Shown one piece after another: positions 57,240 through 64,000 of a stretch of DNA of 64,000 nucleotides. The notes under the pieces were generated by a model that saw only the letters and a program-made list of their open reading frames with translations, was not told the DNA's origin and ran no database searches. Source of the DNA: CAVVIH01 sp963748295 (GTDB taxonomy: Bacteria; Acidobacteriota; Vicinamibacteria; Vicinamibacterales; 2-12-FULL-66-21); assembly GCA_963748295.1 (NCBI GenBank), contig CAVVIH010000003.1:124001-188000 (forward strand). Reading direction: 5' to 3'. Both the position numbers and the translations under genes were made by a program. Position 1 is the stretch's first letter. Each line of letters starts with the position of its first letter.

Positions 57240-60062
57240 CTAGAACCTGATCCGCGCGCTGACCTGGAGCGATCGCGGCTCCCCGACGTTGGTCGGCTGG
57301 CCGAACGCCGGCAGCGGCTCCGTCGGGTAGGCCCCGGTGCCGAAAACCGTGTTCCGCGTCACCACGTTGGTGTGATTCGTCACATTGAAGCCTTCGACCA
57401 TTCCCTCGAGCTGGAGCCGCGGTGTCAGCCGGAACGTGCGGCTCACCCTCAGGTTCAGACTGAAAAACGCGCTGCTCGATCCGGCATTTCGCTCGATGAA
57501 CTCGCCCTCGACGATCGGACGTCCGGGCGTGCCCTGGATGGTCGTCACCCCCGACAGGATGTTGAACGGCAGCGCCGAATAGGCCTGGAGCATGCCGCTC
57601 AGCTGAAAGCCGTTGGTCAGGCGCTGCCAGGCGGTCGCCGCGGGCGCCATCGAGGTCTGCACCGCGCCGTTGATCACCAGCCGGTGCCGCTGATCGTCGT
57701 CCGAGCGCCCCTGGTCTTTCGAGAGGTCGAACGGATCGATCGGCTGGCTGAAGAAGAACTCGCCGACGTTGTTCCTCGATCGCGACAGCGTGTACGACAC
57801 GCGGTAATGTCCCCAGCGCGACGGCCGCTGCATGAACGACACGTGGAGGCCGTGATAGTCGGACTCGCCCGCGGAAGAATACTGCGTGTTGTTCGCGTAC
57901 TCCGGGTTCGGGCGGCAGCCGTTGTTGGTTCCGGATGGCACGCAGGACGGCACGTTCTGGTTGATCGCCATCAGCAGGCCGGTGCCGCGGAGATAGTGAT
58001 ACCCGACGCTGACCGATGCGCGCTCGCCCACCTGATGCTCGAGTTCGACGCTCGCCTGCCGCGAGTGCGCATTCTGCAGCCGGCGGTCCATTGTCGTCAG
58101 ATTCGGCAGCGTCACGGAAGGCACGGGACCGCTCAGGATGTTCGGAAAGACCGGCGCGCCGGACTGCGTCGGCGAGAGCGACACGCCGATCTGCCGCAGG
58201 TTGTCCAGCTCCGTCGTGTTGCCCGCCGAAAGCACCGCGTTGGCAACCGCGCGCAGTGGAACACGGTCGAAATACAAACCGGCATTGCCGCGGACGATGG
58301 TGCGGCGCGACTCGGTCGGCGACCAGACGATGCCGATACGCGGTGAGATGTTGTCGCTGTCGGTCTGGATCGTCTCGAGGAACTGCAGATCGTACCGCAG
58401 TCCCAGGTTGAACGTGATGCGCGAGCCGGCCTTCCATTCGTCCTGCGCATACATGCCGACGTTCGCGTTGTGCTGCGGCACTTCGGTGGCGCCGAACGTC
58501 TGGGTGAAGCCCCCGTTGTTGTAGGTTCCGGCCAGGAAGTTCGCGAGCGACGAGAACGTGTACGCGCCCCGCGCCGCGCGCGGGAAGGTGATCCGGTCGT
58601 CGTTGACCAGGACGTCGAATCCGGCCCGCAGCGCATGCTCGCCCGCCTGGTGCGACAGGTTGTTGACGATCTGCACCATGCGGTTCCATCGCGCGGTCGG
58701 ACTGGTGGACGACGTGCCGAAGGTGGCGACGCCGGCAATCGTGACGGCGGGGCCGATCGGATCGGTTGGCGGCGCATCGAGGCTGCCGTAGGCGAGCTGG
58801 CCGCGCGTTTCGAGCACGGTGCGGGAGGACAGGATCAGCGTGTTGCCGATCGCGAACGTCTGATCGAGGTTCTCGAGTCCCGTCGAGGCGCTCGGCGCGT
58901 TGAGGCCGCCGGCGTTGCGGGCGTTTCGCGAGCTGACGTCGTACAGCGCATAGCGTACGCTGATCTGATCGCGCCCGCTCAACTGGTGATCGAGCTTGGC
59001 GAGGAGGTTCGTGGAATTAACCGGCGCCGCGAACTCGCCAGTCGCGATCAAGGGGCCTTGATAACCCACCGCCGAGAGGTGCGTGTTGACGGCGGCGGCG
59101 TTTGCGTCCGAGATCGTCGTGAGGCCAGTCTGATCGAGGTCGCGGTGCTCGAGGTTCGTGAAGTAGAACGTGCGGTCGGCGAGCACCGGCCCGCCGACGC
59201 TGCCGCCGAACTGCTGCTGATTCATCGGCAGCGTCCTGCCCGACAGGGCATTCGCCGCATTCCAGGAATCGTCGCGCAGGTACGCATACGACGTGCCGTG
59301 AAGCTCGTTCGTGCCGCTCTTCGTCACGACGTTGACGTATCCGCCGAGCGCGCGGCCGAGCTCCGCCTGGGCGCCGGACGTCACCACCTGGAACTGTTCG
59401 ATCGCGTCGACGCCATAGGTGATGCCGCTCAGCGCCGCCGCGTCGTCGTTGGCCGAGAGCCCGTCGACGATGAAGTTGTTCGAGAGGTTGCGCTGGCTGC
59501 CGACCGAGAGGCTGACGCCGGGCACGGCGGATGTTTCCGGGAAGAGCTGCGTGCTGCCGACGTTCGTCGGTGAAACGCCCGGCACGAGCAGTCCCAGCTC
59601 GAGGAAGTTGCGGCCGTTCAACGGCAGGCTGCGCACCTCGCTTTCGCCGACGGTTGCCGCGATCTGGCTGCGCGCCGCTTCGAGCACGGTGGCCTCGGCC
59701 GTGACGGTGACGCTCGCGTCGACCGCGCCGACGCGCAGCACGACCGGCAGCTCGAATGCTGAACCGGCGCCGAGCGCCAGCATCCGCGTCCAGTCGCCGA
59801 ACCCGTGCAGGCGGACGGCGACCTCATAGGTTCCCACCCTCAGATACGGAAAACGGAAGCGGCCATCCGCGTCTGTTGCGCTCGACGCGGCGACGTTCGT
59901 CTGAACGTGCCGTGCCGTCACTTGCGCGCCGGGCACCGCCGCGTGCGACGGATCGAGGACGCGCCCGCTGATGCTTCCGTATTCAACCGACTGCTGTGCA
60001 AACACTGGTAACGCCCACGTGAGCACGAGGCTCGCGAGCGCAGCCATTCGCAAACATTTCAC
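57240..60062 (-). CDS. TonB-dependent receptor with carboxypeptidase-like regulatory domain
   Basis: The 940-residue outer-membrane protein has a signal peptide (LRMAALASLVLTWALPVFAQ), a carboxypeptidase regulatory-like beta-sandwich (about 28-105: YGSISGRVLDPSHAAVPGAQ, GRFRFPYLRVGTYEVAV) and a plug domain (VRSLPLNGRNFLELGLLVPG, GGYVNVVTKSGTNELHGTSY). A barrel ends in SLQVSARIRF with a terminal Phe. This form is abundant in Acidobacteria and is thought to import oligosaccharides or other large nutrients. The GTG at 60062 is chosen because GGAGG lies six bases upstream. The first gene of its unit may be the small secreted protein at 60114. Confidence 0.9.
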   Translation of the reverse strand: MKCLRMAALASLVLTWALPVFAQQSVEYGSISGRVLDPSHAAVPGAQVTARHVQTNVAASSATDADGRFRFPYLRVGTYEVAVRLHGFGDWTRMLALGAGSAFELPVVLRVGAVDASVTVTAEATVLEAARSQIAATVGESEVRSLPLNGRNFLELGLLVPGVSPTNVGSTQLFPETSAVPGVSLSVGSQRNLSNNFIVDGLSANDDAAALSGITYGVDAIEQFQVVTSGAQAELGRALGGYVNVVTKSGTNELHGTSYAYLRDDSWNAANALSGRTLPMNQQQFGGSVGGPVLADRTFYFTNLEHRDLDQTGLTTISDANAAAVNTHLSAVGYQGPLIATGEFAAPVNSTNLLAKLDHQLSGRDQISVRYALYDVSSRNARNAGGLNAPSASTGLENLDQTFAIGNTLILSSRTVLETRGQLAYGSLDAPPTDPIGPAVTIAGVATFGTSSTSPTARWNRMVQIVNNLSHQAGEHALRAGFDVLVNDDRITFPRAARGAYTFSSLANFLAGTYNNGGFTQTFGATEVPQHNANVGMYAQDEWKAGSRITFNLGLRYDLQFLETIQTDSDNISPRIGIVWSPTESRRTIVRGNAGLYFDRVPLRAVANAVLSAGNTTELDNLRQIGVSLSPTQSGAPVFPNILSGPVPSVTLPNLTTMDRRLQNAHSRQASVELEHQVGERASVSVGYHYLRGTGLLMAINQNVPSCVPSGTNNGCRPNPEYANNTQYSSAGESDYHGLHVSFMQRPSRWGHYRVSYTLSRSRNNVGEFFFSQPIDPFDLSKDQGRSDDDQRHRLVINGAVQTSMAPAATAWQRLTNGFQLSGMLQAYSALPFNILSGVTTIQGTPGRPIVEGEFIERNAGSSSAFFSLNLRVSRTFRLTPRLQLEGMVEGFNVTNHTNVVTRNTVFGTGAYPTEPLPAFGQPTNVGEPRSLQVSARIRF

Positions 60063-60113
60063 CGATGACCTCCGCGGCAACCTGCGAGACGAACGACACC
60101 GGAACGGCGGCGT

Positions 60114-60497
60114 TCAGACTCGGGGAGGCGGAGGGTCGGGAGATTCGAAATGGACGATGAAGGTTTCGACCGAGGGATTCGGCGACGGGCTGGCGTGGAA
60201 ATCCGGGCCCGCCACTGGCGATTCGGAGGGAATACCGTTGTTCGAGAGCAGCACGAGCAGCGCCGTCATGGGACCTTTGCAGGTGCCGCGCATCACGCAT
60301 TTTTCGGGCGCAGGGGTCCGCGAGGCCGCGTGCATGGGACAGGGTTTTCCCTCGGCCGCCTGTGCCGGCGCGACGTCGCGTTTCACCGGCTGATGCGCGG
60401 CGCAGCAGTCGAAGCCCGCGAGCGCAGACAGCGACACCGCCTGGACCACGATCCAGGCGATCGCCAGCTGACGCAGGTTTCGACGAAGCGATCTCAC
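60114..60497 (-). CDS. small secreted Cys-rich hypothetical protein
   Basis: The 127-residue frame starts with GTG and has a signal or anchor helix (LAIAWIVVQAVSLSALAGF). A Cys/His-rich middle follows (CCAAHQPVKRD, GKPCPMHAASRTPAPEKCVM, RGTCKGPMTALLVLLS) and a Pro-rich tail. The Cys-Pro-Met-His spacing suggests metal binding, possibly copper, but I do not recognise a named family. It lies 51 bases before the TonB receptor on the same strand, so the two may be co-expressed. A strong hairpin precedes it. Confidence 0.6.
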   Translation of the reverse strand: MRSLRRNLRQLAIAWIVVQAVSLSALAGFDCCAAHQPVKRDVAPAQAAEGKPCPMHAASRTPAPEKCVMRGTCKGPMTALLVLLSNNGIPSESPVAGPDFHASPSPNPSVETFIVHFESPDPPPPRV

Positions 60498-60537
60498 TGT
60501 TGGAAAGGCCTCTTCACTGCGGCGAATCCGGCGAATT

Positions 60538-60572
60538 CGACACGCCGCGTAAGGGATTTACGCGGCGTGTCG
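60538..60572. terminator. 15-bp perfect inverted repeat
   Basis: CGACACGCCGCGTAA (60538-60552) pairs with TTACGCGGCGTGTCG (60558-60572) around a five-base loop, between the peroxidase-like gene and the small secreted gene. It lies 14 bases after the peroxidase stop and probably terminates or stabilises that transcript. No T-tract is present. Confidence 0.6.
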
Positions 60573-60585
60573 GTCCACCACCCTA

Positions 60586-61809
60586 TCACAGCGACTTCAG
60601 GTACTCGACCAGGTCCGCCTTCTGCGCCGCCGTCAGCCTCAGCCGGAACAGCCGATCGTAATGATCCACAACGGCCTTCAGGTCAGGGGCGCTGCCGTCA
60701 TGGAAATACGGCGGATGCTGAAAGAGCGCGCGGAGCGGCGTCGTCCGGTACTTGCCGGTCGCGCTTCGATCCGCGTAAGCGGGATCCATGCCGACTTCTG
60801 CGGGGTCGTGGAGGAACGGCACCCGCCGGTTCGGGGTGTTCACGACGTCAGTGAAGTTCGGCGGCTGGTGGCAGGTGGCGCATCGCCCTTCCTTGTGAAA
60901 CACCTGCTTGCCGCGCCGCGCGGCGGCTTCATTGAAGCTGCCCTTCGGCGGCCTCGGCACGTCGAGCGTCAACTGATAGTCGAGAAGGTCCGGGAGTTTC
61001 GGCGTGACGAGATCAGGCGTCTGCCTGATGAACAGCCCGATTCGCGGATCGCTGAAATTCCCGTGTCCGCCCATCTGTCCGACGCCGACGTAGCTGTTCC
61101 AGTAGGAGATGGCGCCGTCGCCCGTGTAAGTCTCCCAGAGCACGCCTTTCAGTCCGTAAATCGGCGGAATGACGACCGGCAGCGAAGGCGAGTTGAGCGG
61201 GATGAGGTTCGTGCCGTCGAATGCATGGTGGCGCGGATCGTATTTCCCCGGTCCCCATTCGCGGAACTGGCCGCGCGTCTCGTCGTCCAGAAGCGGCGAC
61301 GGCGAGAGCGCCACGATCTTGCCGACATCGAGATCCGTGTTCGCCCAGCCGTCGAGACGCCTGCCGATGCCGGCCGTCAACGAGTCGTCCACGGTCGAAT
61401 GGCAGAGCGCGCACGTGATGCCGACCTTCGTCAGCACGCCGCTTTCGCTGACAGTGCCCATCACGCCGACGATCGCATTCAACCGCAGGAGCAGAATCGT
61501 TACCGCCGTGCTCGCAGGGCTGGTCAGATCCACTTTGTCTGCGCGCAGTGCGGCGACGATCTCCGGCGGCAGCGCGTCGACGTCGACCTTGAGGCCGACG
61601 GCGAGCGCGGTCGCTGGGGTCAGGGTCGGAATGACGGTGTGCATACGAAGCGCATCCGTCCACAACTGCTCATCGCCGAACGTGTCGAAACGAAAGATGT
61701 TCTGTCCGTCGCGAGCGCTGCGGTGATCCTGCGGCGCCGGAGCGGCGCCGGACAGCGCGTACGTCATCGCGAGAACGAACAGGCTCGAGGTAGCGCCGAT
61801 GAGTCGCAT
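60586..61809 (-). CDS. dihaem cytochrome c, peroxidase-like (MauG/CcpA superfamily)
   Basis: The 407-residue protein has a signal peptide (LIGATSSLFVLAMTYALSGA) and two c-type haem motifs: CALCH in KVGITCALCHST (about residue 131) and CATCH in EGRCATCHQPPNFTD (about residue 310). The C-terminal part YRTTPLRALFQHPPYFHDGS-APDLKAVVDHYD is typical of bacterial dihaem cytochrome c peroxidases and MauG relatives. It should work in the periplasm on peroxide or as an electron carrier. The start at 61809 has GGGAGGAG upstream. It is a separate unit divergent from the GH13 gene. Confidence 0.88.
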   Translation of the reverse strand: MRLIGATSSLFVLAMTYALSGAAPAPQDHRSARDGQNIFRFDTFGDEQLWTDALRMHTVIPTLTPATALAVGLKVDVDALPPEIVAALRADKVDLTSPASTAVTILLLRLNAIVGVMGTVSESGVLTKVGITCALCHSTVDDSLTAGIGRRLDGWANTDLDVGKIVALSPSPLLDDETRGQFREWGPGKYDPRHHAFDGTNLIPLNSPSLPVVIPPIYGLKGVLWETYTGDGAISYWNSYVGVGQMGGHGNFSDPRIGLFIRQTPDLVTPKLPDLLDYQLTLDVPRPPKGSFNEAAARRGKQVFHKEGRCATCHQPPNFTDVVNTPNRRVPFLHDPAEVGMDPAYADRSATGKYRTTPLRALFQHPPYFHDGSAPDLKAVVDHYDRLFRLRLTAAQKADLVEYLKSL

Positions 61810-61954
61810 GGGTGGCTCTCTCCTCCCTTGGCGCGTGGAAACAGCTTGCGCGCCAATGAATAGAGCGCGTCCATCGTGAAAGGTGACAGCGTAACGACGG
61901 GCGGTAACTGCCTGGACCATTGGGGCCCGTCACACCTCTTGCATAGGTCCGGGC

Positions 61955-63631
61955 ATGGCGATTGCCGACCTTTGGTACAAGAGCGCCGTCATCTATTGCC
62001 TCGACGTCGAGAAGTATCAGGACGCCAACGGCGACGGCGTTGGTGATTTCGAAGGCTTGATGCGCCGGCTGGATTACCTGCAGGGCCTTGGCGTGACGTG
62101 CATCTGGCTGCAGCCGTTCTTTCCATCGCCCAACCGCGACAACGGCTACGACGTCACCGATTTCTACGGCGTGCATCCGAAGCACGGGTCGCTCGGCGAC
62201 TTCGTCGCCTTCATGCAGCAGGCGGACGCGCTCGGCATCCGCGTCATCGTCGATCTCGTCGTCAATCACACGTCAATCGATTCACCCTGGTTTCAGCGGG
62301 CCCGCGCCGGCGATCCGTTCTTTCGCGAGTGGTACGTGTGGTCCGACATCAGGCCGAAGAACCACAAAGAAGGCATCGTCTTTCCCGGCGAGCAGAAGAC
62401 GACCTGGACGCTCGACCGGCAGTCGGGGCAGTACTATTTCCATCGCTTCTACGACCATCAGGCGGACCTGAACACCTGGCATCCCTACGTGCGTGCGGAG
62501 ATTCAGAAGATCATGGGCTTCTGGCTGCAGCTCGGCGTCTCGGGATTCCGGATGGACGCGGTGCCGTTCCTGATCGAGAAGAAAGGCGCCGGCGTCGAGC
62601 ATCAGCAGGATTTCAACCTGCTGAAGGAGATGCGCGATTTCCTCCAGTGGCGGTCGGGCGAGGCGATCCTGCTCGCCGAAGCGAACGTGCCCCCTGACGA
62701 GAGCCTGCAGTACTTCGGCGACGAAGGTGACCGGCTGCAGATGATGCTGAACTTTCCGGTCAACCAGCGGCTCTACTACGCGCTCGCCACCGCCGACATC
62801 GGTCCGCTGATCCAGGTCCTCGAGGAAACGCGCCGGCGTCCGAGCAACGCGCAGTGGGTCCAGTTCCTGCGCAGTCATGATGAGCTGGATCTCGGGCGGC
62901 TCACCGACGAGCAGCGCGAAAAGGTCTTCGAGGCGTTCGGGCCGACCAAGCGTATGCAGCTCTACGATCGCGGCATCCGGCGGCGCCTCGCGCCGATGCT
63001 CGGCAACGATCGGCGGAAGCTCGAGCTCGCGTTCAGCCTGCTGTTCTCGCTTCCCGGCACGCCGATGATGCAGTACGGCGACGAGATTGGCATCGGCGAC
63101 AACCTGCGGCTGCCCGAGCGCGAATGCGCGCGGACGCCGATGCAGTGGACGGCGGAGCGGCACGGCGGCTTCTCGCGGGCGAGGAACGTCGTGCGGCCGG
63201 TCATCAACGATCCGACTTACGGCTACAAGCGCCTCAACGTCGCCGACCAGCGGCGCGATCCCGATTCGCTGCTGAACTGGACGGAACGCATCATCCGGAT
63301 GCGAAAGGAGTGTCCCGAGATTGCCTGGGGCGGCTTCACCGTGCTGCGCGGCAGCGCGCCGGAGGTCCTGATGCTGCGCTACGACTGGCGCGACACGTCA
63401 CTGATGACGGTTCACAATTTCAGCAGCTCGAGGCAGAAGGTCAGGGTGAACGTGGGCTGCGCCAACGACGACGTGCTGGTCGAGCTGTTCGACGGCCATC
63501 ACAGCAAGGCGCACAACGACGGCGCGCATCGCATCGACATCCCGCCCTACGGCTGGCGCTGGTTCCGCGTCGGCAGCGTCGACAACGTGCTCAATCGGTC
63601 GGATCTGGATCTCACGAACCCGATGCGGTGA
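61955..63631 (+). CDS. GH13 alpha-amylase family enzyme, trehalose-synthase-like
   Basis: The 558-residue protein has the complete GH13 barrel: VIYCLDVEKYQDANGDGVGD, VIVDLVVNHTSIDSPWFQRA, the nucleophile Asp in GFRMDAVPFL (about residue 201), the acid/base Glu in ILLAEANVPP (about 242) and the third Asp in RSHDELDLGRL (about 309), then a C-terminal beta domain. The sequence is closest in style to maltose alpha-glucosyltransferases (trehalose synthase, TreS), for example the VWSD..P and YYFHRFYDHQADLNTW segments. It lacks a fused maltokinase. With glgB elsewhere in the window it may link trehalose and glycogen metabolism, but the reaction is inferred. Confidence 0.85.
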   Translation: MAIADLWYKSAVIYCLDVEKYQDANGDGVGDFEGLMRRLDYLQGLGVTCIWLQPFFPSPNRDNGYDVTDFYGVHPKHGSLGDFVAFMQQADALGIRVIVDLVVNHTSIDSPWFQRARAGDPFFREWYVWSDIRPKNHKEGIVFPGEQKTTWTLDRQSGQYYFHRFYDHQADLNTWHPYVRAEIQKIMGFWLQLGVSGFRMDAVPFLIEKKGAGVEHQQDFNLLKEMRDFLQWRSGEAILLAEANVPPDESLQYFGDEGDRLQMMLNFPVNQRLYYALATADIGPLIQVLEETRRRPSNAQWVQFLRSHDELDLGRLTDEQREKVFEAFGPTKRMQLYDRGIRRRLAPMLGNDRRKLELAFSLLFSLPGTPMMQYGDEIGIGDNLRLPERECARTPMQWTAERHGGFSRARNVVRPVINDPTYGYKRLNVADQRRDPDSLLNWTERIIRMRKECPEIAWGGFTVLRGSAPEVLMLRYDWRDTSLMTVHNFSSSRQKVRVNVGCANDDVLVELFDGHHSKAHNDGAHRIDIPPYGWRWFRVGSVDNVLNRSDLDLTNPMR

Positions 63632-63634
63632 TTC

Positions 63635-64000
63635 TTACGCCGGCACAGGCGCCGGCGGCCGGGTACTGGCCGGCCGGGGGAGGCCGGCGGCGGCGTAGAT
63701 CTCCGGCTCGTTCAGGCTCTCGTGCTCGAGCAGCTGGGCGACGATCCGATCGAGCTTGTCGCGGTTCTCTCTGATCAGCCGCCGCGCCTCGTCGTAGCAC
63801 TCCTCGGTGATCCGGCGGACTTCCTCGTCGACCGCGTCGAGCAGCGCATCGGAGACGCCGGCCATGCGCGGATCTCCTTCGGCGGGCAGCACCGAGAGCG
63901 GACCGATCCGCTCCGACATGCCCCAGCGGCCGACCATCGCTCTCGCGATGCGTGTCACCGCCTCCAGATCGCTTTCGGCGCCCGTGGTGACGATGTCGAA
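63635..64000 (-). CDS. ftsH: ATP-dependent zinc metalloprotease FtsH, C-terminal part (continues beyond the window)
   Basis: The frame is open to the end of the window and encodes the last 121 residues of FtsH: TTGAESDLEAVTRIARAMVG, RWGMSERIGPLSV, EEVRRITEECYDEARRLIRE and LDRIVAQLLEHESLNEPEI. These belong to the M41 peptidase domain and its C-terminal helices. The AAA+ and zinc-binding parts lie outside. FtsH is a membrane-anchored protease for quality control. It is convergent with the GH13 gene, with only three bases between the stop codons. Confidence 0.93.
   Translation of the reverse strand, partial: FDIVTTGAESDLEAVTRIARAMVGRWGMSERIGPLSVLPAEGDPRMAGVSDALLDAVDEEVRRITEECYDEARRLIRENRDKLDRIVAQLLEHESLNEPEIYAAAGLPRPASTRPPAPVPA

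Noticed and set aside
57220..58689. N-terminal extension of the VWFA frame upstream of 57219
   Set aside because: The extension overlaps the TonB receptor barrel in another frame. The GTG followed by a signal peptide at 57219 is the natural start.

Overview
The window looks like chromosome of a high-GC Acidobacteriota bacterium, probably class Vicinamibacteria (subdivision 6). The evidence is six duplicated orphan MacB/FtsX-type permeases (ADOP family), three of them paired with PadR regulators, two VWFA-related proteins of the acidobacterial type, a TonB receptor with a carboxypeptidase-like N-terminal domain, PQQ-type beta-propellers, and a uniformly GC-rich third codon position. The genus cannot be read from the sequence. 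I see no tRNA, rRNA, CRISPR array, transposase, integrase or prophage.

Layout. 1-4.8 kb: tail of a PQQ propeller protein, an ATCCGCG repeat array, an ADOP permease, a DUF411 protein, a methyltransferase and a tiny coupled ORF. 4.8-12.4 kb: a winged-helix/hydrolase/degenerate-cyclase fusion, then an ECF sigma / zinc-finger anti-sigma / TPR-CHAT operon on the minus strand, divergent from a type-B carboxylesterase. 12.4-24.1 kb: small proteins, a frameshifted glutaredoxin-DUF2892 gene, glgB, a head-to-head EVE / uracil-glycosylase pair, a broken CHRD gene, an ABC-F protein, a TerB protein, an M2 peptidase and a VOC protein. 24.2-35.3 kb (minus): an ADOP permease, then a galactose-type operon (GH2 glycosidase, galT, glycosyltransferase, UDP-galactopyranose mutase), then PadR with an ADOP permease. 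35.4-38.4 kb (minus): a cysteine operon (cysM, JAMM protease, a CysO-MoeZ-rhodanese fusion) preceded by a poly-cysteine leader ORF and an intrinsic terminator. 38.5-47.8 kb: a PQQ propeller protein between inverted ATCCGCG arrays, YceI with a monohaem outer-membrane-like protein, a VWFA protein, PadR-ADOP and HxlR/DoxX. 47.9-64 kb: a KefB/YbaL antiporter, two tail-to-tail ADOP permeases (one with PadR), a VWFA protein, a TonB receptor, a dihaem peroxidase-like protein, a trehalose-synthase-like GH13 enzyme and the end of FtsH.

Two things stand out. First, the cysteine operon appears to be controlled by a leaderless ORF containing Cys-Val-Cys-Cys-Cys followed by a terminator, and its sulfur carrier is embedded in a larger polypeptide with an internal Gly-Gly, next to a protease of the type that cuts after Gly-Gly. 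Second, most longer spacers hold arrays of 7-bp words from at least four sequence families, usually starting within about 15 bp of a stop codon and often folding back on themselves.

Between about 14.2 and 34.6 kb there are some 14 apparent frameshifts. Genes outside that interval are intact. Whether these are sequencing errors or real decay cannot be decided from the sequence alone.
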